A stretch of DNA of 64,000 nt from Lamellibrachia satsuma (taxonomy: Eukaryota > Annelida > Polychaeta > Sabellida > Siboglinidae), in NCBI GenBank assembly GCA_033239005.1, contig BSQZ01000006.1:4549501-4613500 (forward strand), written 5' to 3'. This document shows, piece after piece, positions 1 through 34,536 of this stretch. Every line of letters begins with the position of its first letter. The first letter of the stretch is position 1. The notes under the pieces are model-generated. The model was not told the origin of the DNA. It saw only the letters and a program-made list of their open reading frames with translations, and made no database searches. The position numbers were made by a program, and so were the translations under genes.

Positions 1-93
1 TTGAGATGTTCATTGATGTCCGCCTACTTGCTTTCTCAGCGCTGTTGAAATGCGGACGTAACAACCATTGATAAAAACGAGGAAGCAACACAC

Positions 94-101
94 TGACGTC
101 A
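94..101. promoter_or_regulatory. Perfect cAMP-response element (TGACGTCA)
   Basis: Full palindromic CREB/ATF site TGACGTCA 45 bp before the predicted start codon of the EF-hand gene. A second palindrome, CGGCTAGCCG, follows about 17 bp later. Position fits a proximal promoter or 5' UTR element; the transcription start is not visible. Confidence 0.5.
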
Positions 102-145
102 CCTTCTCTATCAGACTCGGCTAGCCGAACAGGCGATATCAAGAT

Positions 146-23281
<23,136 letters not shown>

Positions 23282-23753
23282 AGACACGTGAGACATAACG
23301 CAGCAAATATTAATTGATTTGCGAACAATTAAGCTAAACACCCCTGCATGGCGCGAGCATTCCATGTGGCACTGCCTTTGGTTGACCACCATGCGTCTCC
23401 CCAATCACGTCTGGAACTAGTGATGCAGACGCTTGGCATCTACCATTGAACTGTTGCCTAAAACATGTGTTAATAACGTGTTTCGCTTCCATAACCGTAT
23501 GCGTATGTTGTTGGTTAATAGTGTAGTGTATAAAAACGGAAACAGACGTTCTTTGTGCATTAGGATGTTTTCGGGTCACCCCTTAACATACTCTTCAACT
23601 GGGAATTGTTATTTATTAAGTGTTCGTTGTATACTACACAATTATTATTGAAGTATTCATCTGTGTATAAGACAATTGCGAACGATGCATATCTGAAAAT
23701 AGAATACTTGAGTTATTTTATGTCACAGAAAAGTAGAAACTTTAAGCTTTTGT

Positions 23754-23759
23754 AATAAA
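23754..23759 (+). terminator. Candidate poly(A) signal of the EF-hand gene
   Basis: AATAAA lies about 470 bp after the stop codon in AT-rich sequence, with TGT-containing sequence just downstream. It is the best-placed canonical hexamer seen after the last exon. Use is inferred. Confidence 0.4.
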
Positions 23760-23847
23760 TGTAAACGTCTCGCGTGAAATACGAGGTGGCATTATTCGTT
23801 GTGTGCGTTAATTCATATGTTGCAAACGAGTATGTTATCGTGATATT

Positions 23848-24768
23848 GGGGAAGGCAGTGTTAGTTGAGCCACTGTGTTAGTTGAGCCACCCATGTTTCC
23901 CAGGAAACTACAACAGCGACAGTTACATGGTACCATCCAGTGATTGAACATGTTATTAGAACATGATTGATGCATAATAAGTGCCATTTGTCACAACGGC
24001 CAGAAAATGTGAGTTAAATTATGTTTTTTTGACGTTTATCGAAACTTTTGGTGATTGTGATTAGTGTCTACTATAAACTATCAATACATGTGACTTTATT
24101 ATCTGTGCAGTTACAAATGGTTTAACCGTGCACGAGGTAGAAGATTATTTATATCACTTCGCGCATTAATGAGAAGTTAATTTAAAAACCTTAATTATTA
24201 AAACGAGGCTAGTTGAGCCACCCAAGGCCCACAGGAGGGTTAGCTGAGCAGCCGGTAAAGACGAAGGTGAGGTGAGTATTCTTTACCTCAAAACACACCA
24301 GGGAATTAATTTTTCAGAGCAAATTGGGACATCGGATCGCTGTCAAGGTAATATATTAGCAGTTAGTTACGCTGGTTGCGATTGTCTTTTAATTCTATAT
24401 TAATTAATTGTGTCGACTTATTAATTCGGCATGTAGACTTGTCAGAGACGTGTTGTACCCATTGGGTAGATGTGTTGGCTTAGTTATCGAATTTTACTAC
24501 AAGGCCTACGTAAGCTATACAAATAAAGCATTTACCCAACTTACGCTACACTGTGGCTCAACTTACCCCATACCAAGTGTTAGTTGAGCCAGCTTACCAA
24601 CCTTATTTGAATCAGCTACATATAATTATCTATTCATACTAGAGATATTATTTTGGTATAAAATGATCTACTAATAATCATAGTTTAAGTGAGTAAAAGC
24701 AATTGTGTCTTATGAATATGATTGTGCATATCAAAAAGAATGAAAAAAAGTCTAACACTGCTTTCCCC
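23848..24768 (+). mobile_element. Transposon family B, copy 1 (921 bp)
   Basis: Terminal inverted repeats GGGGAAGGCAGTGTTAG and CTAACACTGCTTTCCCC (one mismatch in 17). Internal words AGTTGAGCCAC and its variants recur at least six times. No transposase frame. The target duplication is not clear. The second copy at 29559-30205 proves the family. Confidence 0.8.
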
Positions 24769-24913
24769 TACATTTTCTTCTGAACACAACCACGATATTG
24801 AAGTTTGCTCACTGTCAACGCTTCGGGAGTAGTAGAGAATGAGTTCCTATCCGCCGATCAGGAGCCCACGTCCACGAATCACTTCCGCTTCCGGTTGCGC
24901 GCGCACATCCAAG

Positions 24914-24993
24914 AGCGCAGCGCTTCCTAGCGACTGTAGCTTGACATAATCTCAGCGCAACGCCTCCTAGTGACTGTAGCGTGACCTAATCTA
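24914..24993. repeat. Two-copy 40-bp direct repeat, GC-rich
   Basis: The block GCGCAGCGCTTCCTAGCGAC plus TGTAGCTTGACATAATCT is repeated immediately with a few changes. Confidence 0.8.
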
Positions 24994-25016
24994 AAAAAAA
25001 TCTCAAAAAAAGCTAC

Positions 25017-25412
25017 GCAAATACAACTTTTAGCTAAGTAGTTAGCATTTTTAGCTAAGTAAGTACCATATTTAGTTGCAAGTTAACGCTTTTAAGTTAA
25101 GTAATTACCACATATGTTAAAACTGTTTAGCTAATAAATGACCACATTTAGCTGTATGTTAGCGCTTTTTACCTAAATAATTACCACATTTAGTTGTATG
25201 TTAACGCTTTTAAGCTAAGTAATTACCGCATTTAGCTGCATGTTAACGTTTTTTAGCTAAGAAATTACCATATTTAGCTGTATGTTACTGCTGTTTAACT
25301 AAGGAATTACCACATTTAGCTGTATGGTAACGCTTTTTAACTAAGTATTTATCGCATTTAGTTGCATGTTAACGCATTGAAACTAAGTATTTACCACATT
25401 CACCTGTATGCT
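25017..25412. repeat. Degenerate AT-rich tandem repeat of about 43 bp, about 9 copies
   Basis: Units combine TTAGCTAAGTAATTACCACA with TTTAGCTGTATGTTAACGC, diverged by point changes and small indels. Confidence 0.85.
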
Positions 25413-25837
25413 AAGGTACTCGGGAAATGCGCGTGATAAATAACACGGTTTTCTGTAGTGATATTAGCATTGTTGTTAAAGCGTTGGTTCGCACACTGGA
25501 CGTATGCAAGTCTGAACAAGTTTAACGATAAGCCGGTCATTTGCACTTAAATCTATCTAAGCTAGGTTATGTGAAGAAAAGAATAAACTCTGCGTATGAT
25601 TATAATATATTTGTTATAACTAACCAAACAATGCAAGAAGTACAAAACAATTAATTATGAACATAATCGTCAGAATATAGTAATATAAACAAAATCACTA
25701 CAAGTATTACATAATATGATTATGAATTATTATTGTAATACCACGCCTGTCGGGGCGCGCTATAGCAGAGAGCTATTTTAAAACACTGGGCGAGGTAAGT
25801 ACATCAGTATAGACGAACGAGTGGACTGTGGACTCCG

Positions 25838-25851
25838 GTTGCCTTAGCAAC
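25838..25851. promoter_or_regulatory. X-box-like palindrome (GTTGCCTTAGCAAC)
   Basis: Matches the RFX X-box consensus GTNRCC-NN-RGYAAC. It lies 45 bp after a donor-like GCGAGGTAAGTAC in a locally CpG-containing stretch. Possible promoter of an unrecognised gene; no coding exon was found beside it. Confidence 0.35.
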
Positions 25852-26810
25852 GAACGGGGTGCGGCTAGCGCTGTTACGATCGATGTAACAACCTGCATCG
25901 TTGTAAGAACTGCATCTATAGTTTATGTTTGTTTTGGTACACTTGCATTGTATGACTAATCTTAGTTAATTTAGGTGCACTTTAATTTGCTAAGTGTATA
26001 TACGAGCGTCATAACAGCATGACGTTAGCCCTGTGTCTGTCATTTTATAAACTGTATGAAATTTCTCTACCATTTTTTAAACCATGTGTCATTTTTGCTG
26101 TACCATTTTTATTGAATGTATGAAAGATGATCGCACCGGGTATCTGGTCATTATGATATCCTTTTATGGTGGCGTATCGAAATTAAACCGTTCACCTTGT
26201 ATCTTATCAACTAGAAGTATTAAAGCAGTCACCCAAACAAAACAATTTGACAAGTCTGGAATTTAACCGACGTCCTGTTAAAACTGACACAATTTTCAAT
26301 TTTCTTACAAAGTTATGGCATGTTTGGTTTTAAAAAATCAAGTAGTTATATAAATATTTGTTTGAAAATAAACTCATTGGTATATTTAAAGAGTCAGTAT
26401 GCAGGTTTCATTGGTTCGCAATGCGCTACTATAAATCACTGATAACATAGTCTACTCTCCCAATTTACACTTGACTGCTTAAAATTGTATTTGTACTATT
26501 TTTGGTTTTATTATCGATCAAAATATTAATTATTACGGATATATGTAAACACATTATAGAGTCATTATTGTTTGGTTGTCTAAGCAATGCCTTGAAATAG
26601 GTTACTGCACACAACAATGTATGCAGCATATGTTACTATTAGTATTATATTACATACTATCTGGGTGTATGCATCACACGTGTCGCTGTCTTCACTACCA
26701 CCTTACTGGCTTTAGGCTCACAAGGCAAACACGGTTATTTTATGTTGTCATACTCTTTTACTGAGAACAACCATATCGGTCAGTTGTTCAACATGTCCTA
26801 ATCCAAGTTA

Positions 26811-26989
26811 TGTGTGGCATGATTAATTATATAGCTATCTTCGTCAGTACATCATATTCCAATCACATACTATTCCCAAAGTACGTTGTTGTTCTTTCTC
26901 TTAGGACAGTTGTGTTATATTTTTATCTATTATTTCTCAATATGCATTTAAAATAAATTATTGGAAATATGTAAGCACTATACGGAGCT
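26811..26989 (+). repeat. Foldback repeat, left arm
   Basis: 179 bp from TGTGTGGCATGATTAATTAT to GTAAGCACTATACGGAGCT is repeated in inverse orientation at 28772-28950 with few differences. Confidence 0.85.
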
Positions 26990-27475
26990 ATTATCCTGGG
27001 TGTTTTCTAAGTGTGTAACACATTCACTATGTAGTAACGCGTTTAGCTATTCTTCCAATGGCATACACAGCGCAGTCTCCACAGCATGTACCATCCGTTG
27101 GCCTGTTTTTCCATTACTGGTCACCACTTCTACAATTTACCTCCGTCTGACTGTCCCTAAGAGCAACTCCATACATCGCCCCTACATTCATCTGTGTCCG
27201 TAATTTTGTTAGTTAATGACATTTGATACATTGTTACTAAGTACATGATAGCTGGTATAGAAAAAACGTCACTGCTAATTAATTTCGACAGATCCAGTTT
27301 GCACAAGGGTTACTCCTGGAGCGAGATAAAAACGCCGGACGAGAGTGCAGTCGTCAAGAAATCGCTTCCGTAACGGGAAGTAAAAATCTAGCTGTAGGAA
27401 AAGCACATGCCTTGCAGTAGACACGGTTCCCCATGACGCAATAGCTGTCACTGTCTGGTGTAGGCTCCAACGTCC

Positions 27476-27580
27476 GTTTCGCTAGGAAGGGGTCAGGGTT
27501 AGGGTAGGGTTAGAACTCGAAGGTAGCGATAGGAGGGGTTGGGTTAGGGTAGGGTTAGGTTTAGGGGGTAGCGAAACGGA
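27476..27580. repeat. Interstitial telomere-like TTAGGG tract between inverted CCGTTTCGCTA words
   Basis: Two clusters of GGGTTAGGGTAGGGTTAG-type repeats are enclosed by CCGTTTCGCTA and its inverse TAGCGAAACGG. Short and imperfect, so not a chromosome end. Confidence 0.7.
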
Positions 27581-28537
27581 TACGAGGGCGCCACCCTAAA
27601 CGCTCCATTATGTTTCGAAAAGTTTGTGTTTTGATTTAAGGCTGGTAAAATGTCATGCAGTTAAATAAAATAAAAATACACAAAAATGTCACAACAAAAG
27701 AAAATAACAGGTCACGCAGTTGAAGAAAATGACTGCGAAATGTATCGCAGTTAAAGAAAATGCCGGCTGTATACAGCGTTTGTTATATCTATATATTCTG
27801 AATCTGCGCATATATACAAAACTTATAAAAGCAAATTAACAATTATATTAAGACCCACAAAAACAGCACTACAGAAAGACAATGGAACCTGGAATTGGAT
27901 TAAATTTTTTTGTTGTTGGTACAAATGGTGGTCCAAATCTAGCAAAACATATTTCATTGTCTGATAAGGATGTGTATATTTAATGCAATCAACGAAGAGC
28001 ATGCAAAAAGACAAATACAACATAATATTTAGGTTTCAAGAATGGTGTGTGTAGTAGCTAAAAGGTTTATTCCATAGATACAGTAGAACCAGTTATAAAA
28101 AGCACCCTTTGGAAGCAGCCACCCCTTAAACCCCGTGTTTCTGTCAGATCTACACATTTGTACATCTCACCAGCCTCTGTAATCAGACCAGTTTATCTTG
28201 GTCACATGGATGGCCTATTTAGAGGACTCTAATATGTATGTAATTTTTTTACCATCCTATTTTTTTTATGTTATTAAAGCATTTCGCCAGTTTTCAGTTT
28301 GGGGTATTGGAATATAAAAACATATATGGTTATGTATTTATATGATAATACAATTAAAATAAATATGATATCGACTGGATGAAGCTGATATACCCTGCTA
28401 TATTTATATTATGCATGGATCCCAAGTTCACGGATATTTGTGTATGAAATATACAGAAACAAAATGCGATACCAGGCCAAGGCATCTGTAGGGGTAGCAC
28501 TTTGGAAGTAGAATTTAATACACAACATATGCAATAC

Positions 28538-28582
28538 GCACGCACACACACGCACACGCACACGCACACGCACACACACACA
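28538..28582. repeat. CA / CACG microsatellite
   Basis: Alternating CACACG and CA units. Confidence 0.9.
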
Positions 28583-28771
28583 GGATAATTTAACAATAGT
28601 GTTGTTGAGATTTTTTTGAGATTGCTCAAAGTGTACAGTAAAAAAATATCTAAGAAAAACATTTCATATGTTTATATTGTAGGTTAGTGATGTTAAACAT
28701 TTGCTGTCATAGCATCATTACTTCAATACCGCAGGAAACCTAAGAACGAAGTAATGCAGATGACAAACTAC

Positions 28772-28950
28772 AGCTCCGCATAGTGCTTACATATTTCCAA
28801 TAATTTATATTAAATGCATATTGAGAAATAATATATAAAAATATAACACAACTGCCCTATGAGAAAGAACAACAACGTACTTTGGGTATAGTATGTGATT
28901 GGAATATGATGTACTTACGAAGATAGCTATATAATGAATCATGCCACACA
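28772..28950 (-). repeat. Foldback repeat, right arm
   Basis: Inverse of 26811-26989. The 1.78 kb between the arms contains the TTAGGG-like tract and no gene. Terminal target duplications were not found. Confidence 0.85.
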
Positions 28951-28963
28951 TAAATTTCTTTTC

Positions 28964-29062
28964 TCACTAATACACCCAAACTGCACAATTAATTTTTCCC
29001 AGGGACTCTTTATCGATGTAATGGCGGATGCATTCTCACTGTGGTCCGTGCCCGCCTTCTGT
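28964..29062 (+). repeat. Dispersed repeat R2, copy 1
   Basis: Block with AACTGCACAATTAATTTTT, GGGACTCTTTATC and GTAATGGCGGA, shared with 46313-46411 at high similarity over about 95 bp. Confidence 0.75.
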
Positions 29063-29558
29063 CGAACAATTACGGAAAGTTCAAGTTGATTCGAATGCAT
29101 CGTACGAACTGGTATTTGATGAATTAGCCAAATCCCAGGATGAGAGTATGATTAATATAATTATGTATGCATCTAGAATCTGGGTGCGTATATAACTTCC
29201 GTCAAAGCGGAACCTACAGTAAGTCTATGATTCCAAGCTCTGGTGTGCGCAACAAACGGTGGCGCCACATCCCGGAGTTTGAATAATTTTTTTTTTAGAC
29301 TAATTGTAGTTGTGCAATGGAGGCCTATTGTGACGTCAACGGGGTTATGTAAAGTTCTGGATATGATTGGCTGCATAAACATAGGCTTCACTTGACAGAG
29401 AACTGTAAGGTACATATTTGCACTAGAACATGCAGAAACATTAGTACATAAGTACTAAACATAAGTACCTTTTATTTTTCAAAATGTACGTCGGTACTTA
29501 TATTACTTGTATGCATGTGTGTATTTATTACGTATAGTCTATAGATACTATAGGGGTC

Positions 29559-30205
29559 GGGGAAGGCAGTGTTAGATGACCCATTTTTCATTCTTCTTGA
29601 TATCAAGGGCGCAATAGTATTCATAAGTCAAAATTGTTCTTACATTAACTATGATTAATTGGTGTGGGGTACGTTGAGCTAAAGTGTAGCCTAAGTTGGG
29701 TAAACGCTTTATTTGTATAATTTACGTAGGCCTTGCAATAAAATTTCATAGCAAATCGGCCAACACGTCGTCCCACAATGTCAATGGGTACAAACAGCCG
29801 CTACTCAACTAACCCTACCTTGCCTTGGGCCTTGGGTGGCTCAACTAGCCCCGTTTCGACAATTAAGCTTTTTTATTAGCTTCTCACTGTTGCGCGATGT
29901 GATATAAACAATCTTCTTCCCTGTGCATAGTTTAACCATTTGTAAGTGCACAGCCGATAAAGTCTAGTCACATGCATTGATAACTTACACACCAGCAGAC
30001 ATTAATGACAATCACCAAGTTTCGAGAATAAAAAACATCATAAAACATACTTTTAACTGAAATGTTCTGACCGTTGTGACAAACGACACTTATTGTACAT
30101 CAATCGTGTTCTAATTGCATGTTCAGTCACTGGGTGGTACCATGTAACTGTCGCTGCTGTAGTATCCAGGGAAACATGGGTGGCTCAACTAACCCTGCCT
30201 TCCCC
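29559..30205 (-). mobile_element. Transposon family B, copy 2 (647 bp, inverted)
   Basis: Ends GGGGAAGGCAGTGTTAGATG and GGCTCAACTAACCCTGCCTT plus CCCC. The interior matches copy 1 in reverse, including the GGTACCATGTAACTGTCGC region and the TTCATTCTTCTTGATAT region. Shorter by internal deletion. It ends about 60 bp from the poly(A) signal of gene A. Confidence 0.8.
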
Positions 30206-30263
30206 TACCCATCACTTAAATAAATACACATAATAATAATATACTGGTATATCTTTTTCAAAC

Positions 30264-30269
30264 TTTATT
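30264..30269 (-). terminator. Poly(A) signal of gene A
   Basis: AATAAA on the minus strand, in a block (ACCGAATAAAGTTTGAAAAA) that is conserved at the matching place below gene B, where homology between the two loci also stops. Confidence 0.7.
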
Positions 30270-31339
30270 CGGTAAAATTAACATTCACAGTTAAAATATA
30301 TTGTCTCTGAATATAAACATAGTATTATCAGCTGGTGCATTGTTTACGCATGGATTGAGCACAAATTAAGAATTAACTGTGGCAATAATGAAGAGAAAGT
30401 CAGCTCAGTAACGCACATTTTAGAAAACACCCATATGCAAAACAAAAACAGTTAACTAACATGCAAAATGCTTCAAAATAAGATGTTTGCCAAAAATTAC
30501 CTCAGCATTATCACCTAATTCACATCTATGTATATCAAAATGCAAATAATTTCTTATTATTACCACTGCTATCAAAGCATAGGTGAACACAAGGGCTGCA
30601 AAAAAGCTGGCATCACAATAAGTGGCTATACAGAAGAACTTCAAATTATTGTATCAACGTCATGCTGTGTGTGCAATAAACAAACTCCCAGATCAACTGC
30701 CCTTTGGATCAGCCAAATAAAAAAGTGAAGTTCTACTATAGGCAAGCTGAAATATTTACACTAGACTATCACAATTTTTATGCCATAATTATCAAGTAGC
30801 ACGGTCAGTGTCAACATTTAATAAGCAGTCATATGATGTGCACAAGTCCATGAGTATGCACTTGTTTGTCAATGTTTGCCCTAACATATCTTGGGTAAGG
30901 CATGGGTTGTCCCCTCATTAGACATTATGTATTTGTGTTCTTCAATTATGATCAACTGCTAAGGTTAAAAAATTCACAAGTTAAGATTTCAGTGTCAGTT
31001 ACCCTCTTCTGCAATGTCCTCGGATGTATCATTGACCATTTTAGAGATACTGGATTGGTAGTCACACAAAAATGCCATCTCCATCAAATGGCACGGATGT
31101 GTGTATCACATTTCAACAGTCAATAGCTTTTAAACTTTAGCATAGCCTAAGCAAAACCATAACTTGTGAGTCAACAGTACGGTCACAGCTTACAGACACA
31201 GGGCAATGTCTATCATTCATGAGTTCATTAGGACTAAGCCCACAAAGCTTGAAAGCAACACAACAGTTGGCTCAAAGCCACGTTTACATCTTGTACACCT
31301 CAAATTGGTTGACGACTTCAAACACAACTCATTCATCAT

Positions 31340-31830
31340 ATGATTGAAACATACAGTAACAGAAGTGATTTAGTGAATATTACTGAAAGAAACAAAGAGT
31401 AATAGAAGTTATCAAAGAAACAAATGACTATTACTAAATGAAGCAAACTACTTAATAGAAGTGATTTAGTGGCAACGGATACTACTGAATGAAATAAACA
31501 GTTACAGAAGTGACCTCAGTGACAAGTGTATATTACTGAAAGAACCAAACAGTAATAGAAGTGATTTAGTGACAAATGATTATTACTGAACGAAACGAAC
31601 AGTAACAAAAATTATCAAAGAAACAACAATATTACTGAAAGAACCAAACGGTAGTAGAAATGATTTAGTGACAACTGAATATTACTTAAAGAAGCACACA
31701 GTAATATGTGATCAAAGAGTAAAATTAATATTGTATTGAATATTACCAAAAAGAAGCAAACAGTAATATAAATGACCAACAAATTAATATCAAGCAAATA
31801 GTAATAAATGTGATCTAATGAATACGGATT
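31340..31830. repeat. Degenerate tandem repeat of about 55-60 bp in gene A 3' UTR
   Basis: Recurrent AATAGAAGTGATTTAGTGAC and ATTACTGAAAGAAACAAACA segments, about eight copies. Gene B has about three related copies at 54050-54210. Confidence 0.75.
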
Positions 31831-33532
31831 TAAATGATGTTCCTTAATCATCTGATAAAACATAAATAGTGAAGATAACAAAATCATGATATATATTTTG
31901 CATCAACACAAACATGGTGAAACACGTGTGCAATAACTAAATGGTGGAACACACGTGTGCAATAACTAAATTGTGGAACACACGTGTGCAATAACATTGC
32001 GACACAATACAAGAGGGCAAAATCTACACATTCATTAAACTGCAGTGTTGCACACTGTTGCATTAGGAATTAATAATTCGTCTTAGTAAAACAACACAAA
32101 GTCACCAACTGATAGTAACAGTTACATATATGTACATCTGTGAAATACCTTAATGGTTTAATCTCACAATCCTGAAATGTTAATTACCTTGCTAAGAATC
32201 ATACATCCTGGAATAAAAAAGAATACCAGCGCAGGAATAAACAGACATCCCCGTTATTATAAACTAAAATCATACTGGATGGAAATTAAACATCTTCGAT
32301 ATCACAATAAAGTAAATGCTACTTGTATCACAGTGCGCAATTATGAAACTACAAGAATGAAATTCCACACATTAAATTCTGATAGTTTGTATTACAAAAT
32401 CATATTATATAGCAGAAACTATATATATTCTAAACATCTTAACCACCCAAATCACTGTCACATGTGAGTTTCAATGAACCCTTGTTTAGTATAATCTGAC
32501 CATTATCTGTTTACAAATATAAACTTGGCCAATCAGTCGAAAACAACTGTTGACAGTTTCCAGTACCTGTGGAGACAGTTCCTCAGGTTCAGGGGATCAC
32601 GTGCTGGGCATATCATTAACACCTGGTAAAATTACGTTCCTCAACATGCAACGAAAGCATGATATTCACCCCGAAATGTTCAGATTAAACACATAACGGT
32701 CAAAGTATAGTTTTTAAATGTGGTTCATTAAAACACATTTGGGCTGTCAGGATATTAGAATAAATACAGTTTTTGCTATACTAATTAGTATACACAATTT
32801 TGTAATAAAAGCTACCTGACTAAAGTGTAATACAATATAATGACGTACTGATACAATAAAGGCAGACATTTTATATGGCTGACTAATCATCATTAAACAT
32901 TTTAATTCAACACAAATCACCATTTTCAACTCCACTATTAATCATTACATAAAAAAATCACATATTACCAAACTGCATGAGTGTTGGGTAACAATCACAC
33001 TGAGTTATATCACGGTCATTATTCAGTTGACCCAAGAACATAATAGTTTTTGAGCGTATATGTGAAAAATAATGTATAATCATTTCAGATGTGACACCGT
33101 CACAATTGACATAAAAGGCCCAAATTCAACTATCATCACAACTGACATGTATACAACTTGGAATGATTGATACTGGTTACAAATATGTTGTTACCTGTGT
33201 AAACAGCAAAATTCCAACTTAATTGTTTGTGGATTACATTTCTCCTTACTTTTACTAAAATAAAAAAGAACAAAATATATATCAATATTCTTCCACTGCC
33301 TAGAAAATATTTACGAGTGCATTCTCTGAGAAATATACCACAACAACATATCAATAGTGGCAGCAACAAATGTTGATATCTCAAATCGAATTCTAAATAA
33401 TTATAAAACAAAATCCACAAGACTTGTAAGTCAACCTTAAATTAAGCAAAACAAAGACAATAAAATGAAATGTTATTTGGTGAAGATACAGCAGCATCCG
33501 TTTACGTGTGTTGTATTCACCATATTGCATGG

Positions 33533-33616
33533 AAGCTGGTTCAAGCTGGTTCAAGCTGGTTCAAGCTGGTTCAAGCTGGTTCAAACTGTTTCAAGCTGGT
33601 TCAAGCTGGTTCAAGT
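33533..33616. repeat. 10-bp tandem repeat in gene A 3' UTR
   Basis: Eight units of AGCTGGTTCA, one of them altered. Not seen in the gene B copy. The Ser-Trp-Phe-Lys frame over it is an artefact. Confidence 0.95.
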
Positions 33617-34445
33617 TGCATGCATCACCAAGCTGCATAATGGCAGAGAAACTACAAACTGTCTTGTCAGTTGTCACTTGCATTGTTACATCAGCAGTGT
33701 GCTGGCCAAACATCAGCACCTGCCTGAAGACACGCCTGCAATGGCAGTAATTATACATTTCTTAGTCAAAACATATATATATTTTTTTCATTAAGGTCGA
33801 CAATCACCAAGAATAGCATCTGCGGACTCAGCGGCAAACCGAAGGATTCATATATGTGCCAGGGTAATCAAGAAACAATGGGTGGCCCACTGCTGACTGA
33901 GTGGGCTACTGGGAGATTGAGTAGCCAATTGGTAAATACTGTAATTTTATTCCAAGATTTCCAAATCCTTGGATGAACGTATTAGTCACTTTATAATAAA
34001 TTATATATTAGTTGATAAAGAAATCTTGACAGATGATCTCTAAATGAACAAGATAACTCATGAAGAGTTAAGTAGACACTGATTGCATTTTGTTCACATA
34101 TAGGGCTGATTCAGATATAATGTGAACAAGTTAAGTATAAAGTTACAGAAACAAATGGCAAAATTGGAAACAAAATATTGATAAGGAAGCATAGAATTCA
34201 GTCCAGTTTAAATATCTTACGATGTAACGAGTGCATGATATTCCGGAATCAGACAGTAAATTTAGTATGGTGAGTAGATTATGGTGAGTACATTATGGTG
34301 AGCTACAACATCAGCCTGTAGACACTGAATGGGAATATTCAGTTGTGCAACACAATGATTAATATATACATAAATGGTTGCTCAGTGCTATGTACAAAAA
34401 CAACACATTGTGCCCAGGTGTAGATAGAAATGACACATACCCTCT

Positions 34446-34536
34446 CTACAGGTCGTAGTCATACGCTGGGTTCCGCATGCCATTGTATGTTCCAAAGTCG
34501 TCCAGAGTCAGGTAGCCACGCCCAACAGGCTTCTTC
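34446..34536 (-). CDS. Gene A exon 3: cytoplasmic tail
   Basis: Acceptor GTGTTGTTGCAG, then G AAG AAG CCT... to CTG TAG. The 29 tail residues (KKPVGRGYLTLDDFG, then TYNGMRNPAYDYDL) align residue for residue with gene B, without gaps. Too short to be noticed as an isolated frame; found through the duplicated locus. Confidence 0.82.

Larger units (their letters stand above)
23760..29558. other. Intergenic region between the EF-hand gene and gene A
   Basis: No host gene supported. Contains family B copy 1, a two-copy 40-bp GC-rich repeat (24914-24993), a 43-bp tandem repeat, an X-box-like palindrome, a foldback pair and a TTAGGG-like tract. All open frames are below 105 codons and without domains. 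Confidence 0.5.
30270..34445 (-). other. Gene A 3' UTR, about 4.2 kb
   Basis: Non-coding sequence between the stop codon at 34446 and the poly(A) signal. It aligns in blocks along its whole length with 52379-56356 below gene B; for example the ATCACAGTGCGCAATTATGA block at 32329 matches ATCACAGTGCGCAACTATGA at 55665. It includes a tandem repeat at 31340-31830 and a 33-bp repeat (31905-31995, ACACGTGTGCAATAACTAAA core). One continuous UTR is inferred; a spliced or shorter form is possible. Confidence 0.6.

Noticed and set aside
27476..27580. True telomere or chromosome end
   Set aside because: Only a few imperfect TTAGGG-like units, with ordinary sequence on both sides.
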